Assembly (NCBI GenBank): GCA_007118045.1
Contig: SKTG01000129.1
Location: 1 to 8,885, forward strand
Source: Nitriliruptoraceae bacterium
GTDB taxonomy: Bacteria; Actinomycetota; Nitriliruptoria; Nitriliruptorales; Nitriliruptoraceae
DNA: 8,885 nt
Direction: 5' to 3'
Below the pieces are notes generated by a model. That model did not search any database and was not told the DNA's origin. It saw only the letters and a program-made list of their open reading frames with translations. Of this stretch, positions 6,111-8,885 are shown one piece after another (within the stretch, counting starts at the first letter, position 1; every line of letters begins with the position of its first letter). The translations under genes and the position numbers were made by a program.

Positions 6111-7262
6111 GTGTCCCTGTCGCTGCTCACCTCGGCCCGTCTGCTGACCCGGGCGGGCCCGGTCACCGACGCCTGGCTGCGCATCGAGGACGGCCGCATC
6201 GCGGACTTCGACTCCGGGCCCCCGCCGACGACCGAGGGTGAGGTCCTCGACGTCGCCGGCGCCACGGTGACCCCGGGTCTGATCGACGTGCACGTGCACG
6301 GCGGCGACGGCAACGAGACCATGGGCGGCGGGCCGGAGGGCCTGACGGCGATGGCCCGCTTCCACGCCCGCCACGGGGTCACGAGCCTGCTGCCGAGCAC
6401 GTGGACGGCCCCGCACGCCGAGGTCCTTACCGCCCTGCGCGACGTCGCGGAGGTGACCGGACCGGTCGACGGTGGCGCGACCATCCTGGGCGCCCACGTC
6501 GAGGGCCCCTACATCAACGTGGCGCGCAAGGGTGCCCACCGGCAGGAGCTGATCCGCCCGGCGGAACGAGCCGAGGCGGGGGAACTGCTCGACACCGACG
6601 TCGTCCGCCTCCTCGCCCTGGCTCCGGAGATCGACGCGAACCACTGGCTGCTCGACGCCTGCGTCGAACGTGGTGTCACCGTGGCCGCTGGACACACCGA
6701 TGCGACCTACGCCCAGCTGGCGACCGCCGCCGAGCGGGGGGTGCGTCAGGCCACGCACGTGTTCAACGGCATGCGCGGCCTGCACCACCGGGAACCCGGC
6801 GCCGCGGGCGGCGCCCTGACCCTGGACACGGTGCGCTGCGAGCTGATCGCCGACGGGGTGCACGTCGCCCCCCCGGTCATGGACCTGGTCTGGCGGGCCA
6901 AGGGGCCCGACGGGACCCTGCTGATCACCGACGCCGGCAAGGGTGCGGGTCTCCCGGACGGCGAGTACGAACGTGCGGGTCGCACGATCACCGTGGCCGG
7001 TGGCGTCATGCGGCTGGAGGACGGGACGATCACCGGCAGCACCGCCACGCTCGAGGTCGGCCTGCACCGCTTCCTCGCGGCGACCGGTACGACGCTCGAC
7101 GAGGTCTGGCAGGTCGCCACGCTGACGCCGGCGCGGGCCATCGGCGTCGCCGACCGCAAGGGCTCGATCGAGGTCGGCAAGGACGCCGACCTCGCCGTGT
7201 TCGACGAGGCCGGCGCCGTCACCGCCACCGTGGTGGAGGGGCGCCTGGTCCATCGGACCTGA
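6111..7262 (+). CDS. nagA: N-acetylglucosamine-6-phosphate deacetylase
   Basis: Converts GlcNAc-6-P to GlcN-6-P and acetate in the cytoplasm, the step that sends amino sugars to glycolysis or back to cell-wall synthesis. The 383 residues match the family length. The fold is an amidohydrolase barrel: HVHGG (61-65) carries the first metal-binding His pair, Glu131 in HVEGPY binds metal, His195 (AAGHTDA) and His216 (THVFNGM) complete the metal site, DGVHV (248-252) contacts substrate, and Asp274 in LITDA is the catalytic base. The HxH pair resembles two-metal enzymes such as Bacillus NagA; E. coli NagA lacks it. The C-terminal LTPARAIGVADRKGSIEVGKDADL (338-361) closes the beta domain. The GTG start has GGAGG 4 bases upstream. 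The gene is divergent from the transporter operon, with dre sites between, and convergent with the NamZ-like gene 30 bases on. Confidence 0.96.
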   Translation: MSLSLLTSARLLTRAGPVTDAWLRIEDGRIADFDSGPPPTTEGEVLDVAGATVTPGLIDVHVHGGDGNETMGGGPEGLTAMARFHARHGVTSLLPSTWTAPHAEVLTALRDVAEVTGPVDGGATILGAHVEGPYINVARKGAHRQELIRPAERAEAGELLDTDVVRLLALAPEIDANHWLLDACVERGVTVAAGHTDATYAQLATAAERGVRQATHVFNGMRGLHHREPGAAGGALTLDTVRCELIADGVHVAPPVMDLVWRAKGPDGTLLITDAGKGAGLPDGEYERAGRTITVAGGVMRLEDGTITGSTATLEVGLHRFLAATGTTLDEVWQVATLTPARAIGVADRKGSIEVGKDADLAVFDEAGAVTATVVEGRLVHRT

Positions 7263-7292
7263 CACCCCTCCCCCGGGGGCGTCGACCGCGGA

Positions 7293-8615
7293 TCAGCGGT
7301 AGATGCGGTACTGCTCCGCGAGCTCGTCGAACTCGTCTACCTCGTCCTGGTAACCGGCCACGATCTCGTCCGGGTCGACGCCGGCCTCGAGCTGCGCCCG
7401 CACGTCGCGGTCACCGCTCAGCCGCTCGATCCAGCAGATCGTGTCCTCGTCGCAGCCGTGGTCCCACCAGCCGGGCTCGTACTCGCGCCACTGGGTCTCG
7501 TCCGCCTCGAAGAGCGCGTCGAGCACGTGCAGGCCGGTGCGTACGGACTCGAACACCTCGGCATCGGTCACGTGCAGCTCGACCCCGCCGGAGAACTCAC
7601 CCTCCTGCCACGACATCGTCGGCGTGGTGAACATCGGACGGAACGTCACGCCGGGCAGGTCGCGATCGTTGAGGTCGTCCGCGAGTTCCTGCGCGCCGAC
7701 GTCGTCGAACCACGGGGCGCCGACCCACTCGAACGGCTTGGTGGTGCCGCGGCCTTCCGAGACGTTGAGCGACTCCACCAGACCCGTGCCCGGGTAGACG
7801 AGCGCGGACTCGTGCGTCGGGATGTTCGGCGAGGGCAGCACCCACTCCAGACCCCAGAAGTTCTCGAAGAACCGCGGCTGGTAGCGGTGCATCTCGGAGA
7901 CGCGCAGGTCGAGCTCGAGGTCGTCGTCGAGGAACTCGCCCTCGAACAGCTTGGCGAGCTCACCGACGGTCATGCCGTGACGTAGGGGGATGTCCTTCAG
8001 ACCGACGAAGGAGGACAGCTCGGGATCGAGCATGGGCCCCTCGATGCGGTCACCGAGCGGGTTCGGCCGGTCGAGGACGATCATCTCCTTGTCCTCCTCT
8101 GCCGCGGCCTCCATCACGTAGTACATGGTCCAGATGTAGGTGTAGAAGCGCGTCCCGATGTCCTGGATGTCGAACAGCAGGACGTCGACGTCCTCGAGCA
8201 TCGCCGCCGACGGCTTCTGCGTCTCGCCGTACAGCGAGTAGACGGGCAGGCCGGTGCGCTCGTCGGTGTAGCTCTCGACGTACTCGCCGGCCTCCGCGCC
8301 ACCGCGGACCCCGTGCTCGGGTCCGTACAGGGCGGTGACCTCGAAGTCGTGCGACTCGGAGGCGTCGATCAGCAGGTCGACGCCGTGCTCGAGGTCGGAG
8401 TCGACCCCGGTCGGGTTGGTCACCAGGCCGACCTGCTTGCCCTCGAGCCAGTCGAGGTTGCGGTCGAGCAGGCGTTCCAGGCCGAGCTCGAGCGGTGGGC
8501 CGGGTGGGTTGCCCCGGCCGTCGGCGGTGGCGTCGTTGCTGCTGACGGCCACCAGCGACGCGACCAGGGCGGCGATCATCGCCGCCACCAGCGTGTAGCG
8601 GGCTCTCACGGTCAT
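7293..8615 (-). CDS. namZ: Secreted DUF1343/GH171 protein, NamZ-type exo-beta-N-acetylmuramidase
   Basis: Predicted to cut MurNAc from the non-reducing ends of peptidoglycan fragments outside the membrane, as shown for Bacillus NamZ (YbbC). The 440 residues carry an N-terminal export signal (basic MTVRAR, hydrophobic 8-25, possible cleavage after ATA at 29-31). The DUF1343 motifs follow in order: VGLVTNPTGVD (62-72), LYGPEHGVRG (97-106), FDIQDIGTRFYTY (148-160), LDRPNPLG (181-188), PLRHGMTVGELA (210-221), WVLPSPNIPT (258-267) and YPGTGLVESLNVSEGRGTT (274-292). Glu100 of PEHG is a likely active-site residue, by conservation only. Cys388 and Cys394 are the only cysteines and could form a disulfide. 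The ATG at 8613-8615 is chosen over 8648 because AGGAG lies 5 bases upstream and the signal peptide then starts properly. It lies downstream of the RpiR-type gene on the same strand. Confidence 0.88.
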   Translation of the reverse strand: MTVRARYTLVAAMIAALVASLVAVSSNDATADGRGNPPGPPLELGLERLLDRNLDWLEGKQVGLVTNPTGVDSDLEHGVDLLIDASESHDFEVTALYGPEHGVRGGAEAGEYVESYTDERTGLPVYSLYGETQKPSAAMLEDVDVLLFDIQDIGTRFYTYIWTMYYVMEAAAEEDKEMIVLDRPNPLGDRIEGPMLDPELSSFVGLKDIPLRHGMTVGELAKLFEGEFLDDDLELDLRVSEMHRYQPRFFENFWGLEWVLPSPNIPTHESALVYPGTGLVESLNVSEGRGTTKPFEWVGAPWFDDVGAQELADDLNDRDLPGVTFRPMFTTPTMSWQEGEFSGGVELHVTDAEVFESVRTGLHVLDALFEADETQWREYEPGWWDHGCDEDTICWIERLSGDRDVRAQLEAGVDPDEIVAGYQDEVDEFDELAEQYRIYR

Positions 8616-8620
8616 GGGTG

Positions 8621-8625
8621 CTCCT
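8621..8625 (-). promoter_or_regulatory. Ribosome binding site of the namZ-like gene
   Basis: AGGAG on the minus strand, 5 bases before the ATG at 8613-8615. It favours the internal start over the in-frame ATG at 8648. Confidence 0.65.
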
Positions 8626-8661
8626 GGTCCGGGCCGTGCGTACGACACGGCGTCGTGTACC

Positions 8662-8706
8662 CCGCGCGTCCGGGCGCGGTGTGGGGCCTCCGCGCGCTCG
8701 GCGCGG
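8662..8706. repeat. Two adjacent GC hairpins with the same arms
   Basis: CCGCGC (8662-8667) pairs with GCGCGG (8674-8679), and CCGCGC (8690-8695) pairs with GCGCGG (8701-8706). The loops are 6 and 5 bases. They lie in the 130-base gap after the RpiR-type gene and before the namZ-like gene. No T-run follows, so an intrinsic terminator is not supported. In such GC-rich DNA the arms could be chance. Confidence 0.3.
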
Positions 8707-8745
8707 CTCTCTCGGGGTCACCCGGCGGCGCCAGGGACCACGGTT

Positions 8746-8885
8746 CTAGGTCTCGTCGCCGTAACGACGACCGCGGACGGACTCGAGCGTGAGCTCGAGC
8801 GCGCCACGGGTCTCGAGGTAGGTGCGCTGCGCCACGGCGATCAACAGGCAGTCCACGACGGTGAGCTGGGCCAGTCGGCTCGCCA
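8746..8885 (-). CDS. RpiR/MurR-type transcriptional regulator, C-terminal fragment (runs off right edge)
   Basis: Only the last 45 residues are in the window, ending at a TAG at 8746-8748. The fragment starts ASRLAQLTVVDCLLIAVAQR and ends LESVRGRRYGDET. The pattern ASR-AQL-VVD-L-IAVAQR followed by a short helix and RRY is the end of the SIS domain in RpiR-family regulators, which sense phosphosugars; MurR senses MurNAc-6-P. The N-terminal helix-turn-helix lies outside the window, so the identification rests on this tail and on the neighbours (namZ-like gene, nagA, sugar transporter). It is on the same strand as the namZ-like gene, which starts 130 bases downstream and may be cotranscribed. 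An SIS-domain enzyme such as MurQ is the main alternative. Confidence 0.65.
   Translation of the reverse strand, partial: ASRLAQLTVVDCLLIAVAQRTYLETRGALELTLESVRGRRYGDET

Noticed and set aside
5873..6484. N-terminal extension of the binding protein into the nagA region
   Set aside because: It would overlap nagA and bury the signal peptide; AAGGAG and the lipobox place the start at 5872.
6060..7265. A 401-residue minus-strand frame opposite nagA
   Set aside because: The composition is that of a GC-rich antisense shadow, with no motifs or plausible ribosome site; nagA on the other strand has a complete active site.
7263..7300. Possible bidirectional terminator between nagA and the namZ-like gene
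   Set aside because: Only a CCCCCGGGGG run without a loop and a 5-bp repeat overlapping the stop codon are present; there is no T-run on either strand.
8626..8637. Weak dre-like string upstream of the namZ-like gene
   Set aside because: GGTCCGGGCC and its flanks match only about 8 of the 12 core positions and lack the CTAG centre.

Overview
This is high-GC DNA with Shine-Dalgarno-led genes, an actinobacterial style of permease, and very acidic secreted proteins (the solute-binding protein has a linker with 19 Asp/Glu in 36 residues). That points to an actinobacterium, possibly a halophilic or alkaliphilic lineage such as the Nitriliruptoria. The lineage is an inference; no rRNA or tRNA lies in the window.

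Left part (1-2605): an export-type ABC system on the minus strand, made of a LolD/MacB-type ATPase (1070-1837) followed by an FtsX-type permease (996 down to the window edge, incomplete). A TetR regulator (2036-2605) is divergent from it. The shared 198-bp gap holds two inverted repeats that are candidate operators, so the layout looks like a TetR-controlled exporter. Its substrate cannot be read from the sequence.

Right part (2632-8885): an amino-sugar and peptidoglycan salvage locus. On the minus strand are a lipoprotein solute-binding protein (4523-5872) and two CUT1 sugar permeases (3546-4430 and 2632-3549, overlapping by 4 bp). Divergent from the binding protein is nagA (6111-7262), N-acetylglucosamine-6-phosphate deacetylase. 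Convergent with nagA is a secreted DUF1343/GH171 protein (7293-8615) of the NamZ exo-beta-N-acetylmuramidase family. At the right edge is the C-terminal end of an RpiR/MurR-type SIS-domain regulator (8746-8885).

The most informative non-coding stretch is the 238-bp gap between the binding-protein gene and nagA. It contains a 13-of-16 match to the DasR/NagR operator (dre) at 5958-5973, which overlaps the -35 box of a well-formed promoter reading into the transporter operon. A second 13-of-16 dre-like site lies at 6064-6079, just ahead of nagA. Together these suggest that NamZ releases MurNAc from peptidoglycan outside the cell, the ABC transporter imports amino sugars, NagA feeds them to central metabolism, and a GlcNAc-responsive GntR regulator plus an RpiR regulator control the system. 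No transporter ATPase, sugar kinase or MurQ etherase is in view. The ATPase may be a shared MsiK-type protein encoded elsewhere; the other two may lie beyond the right edge.
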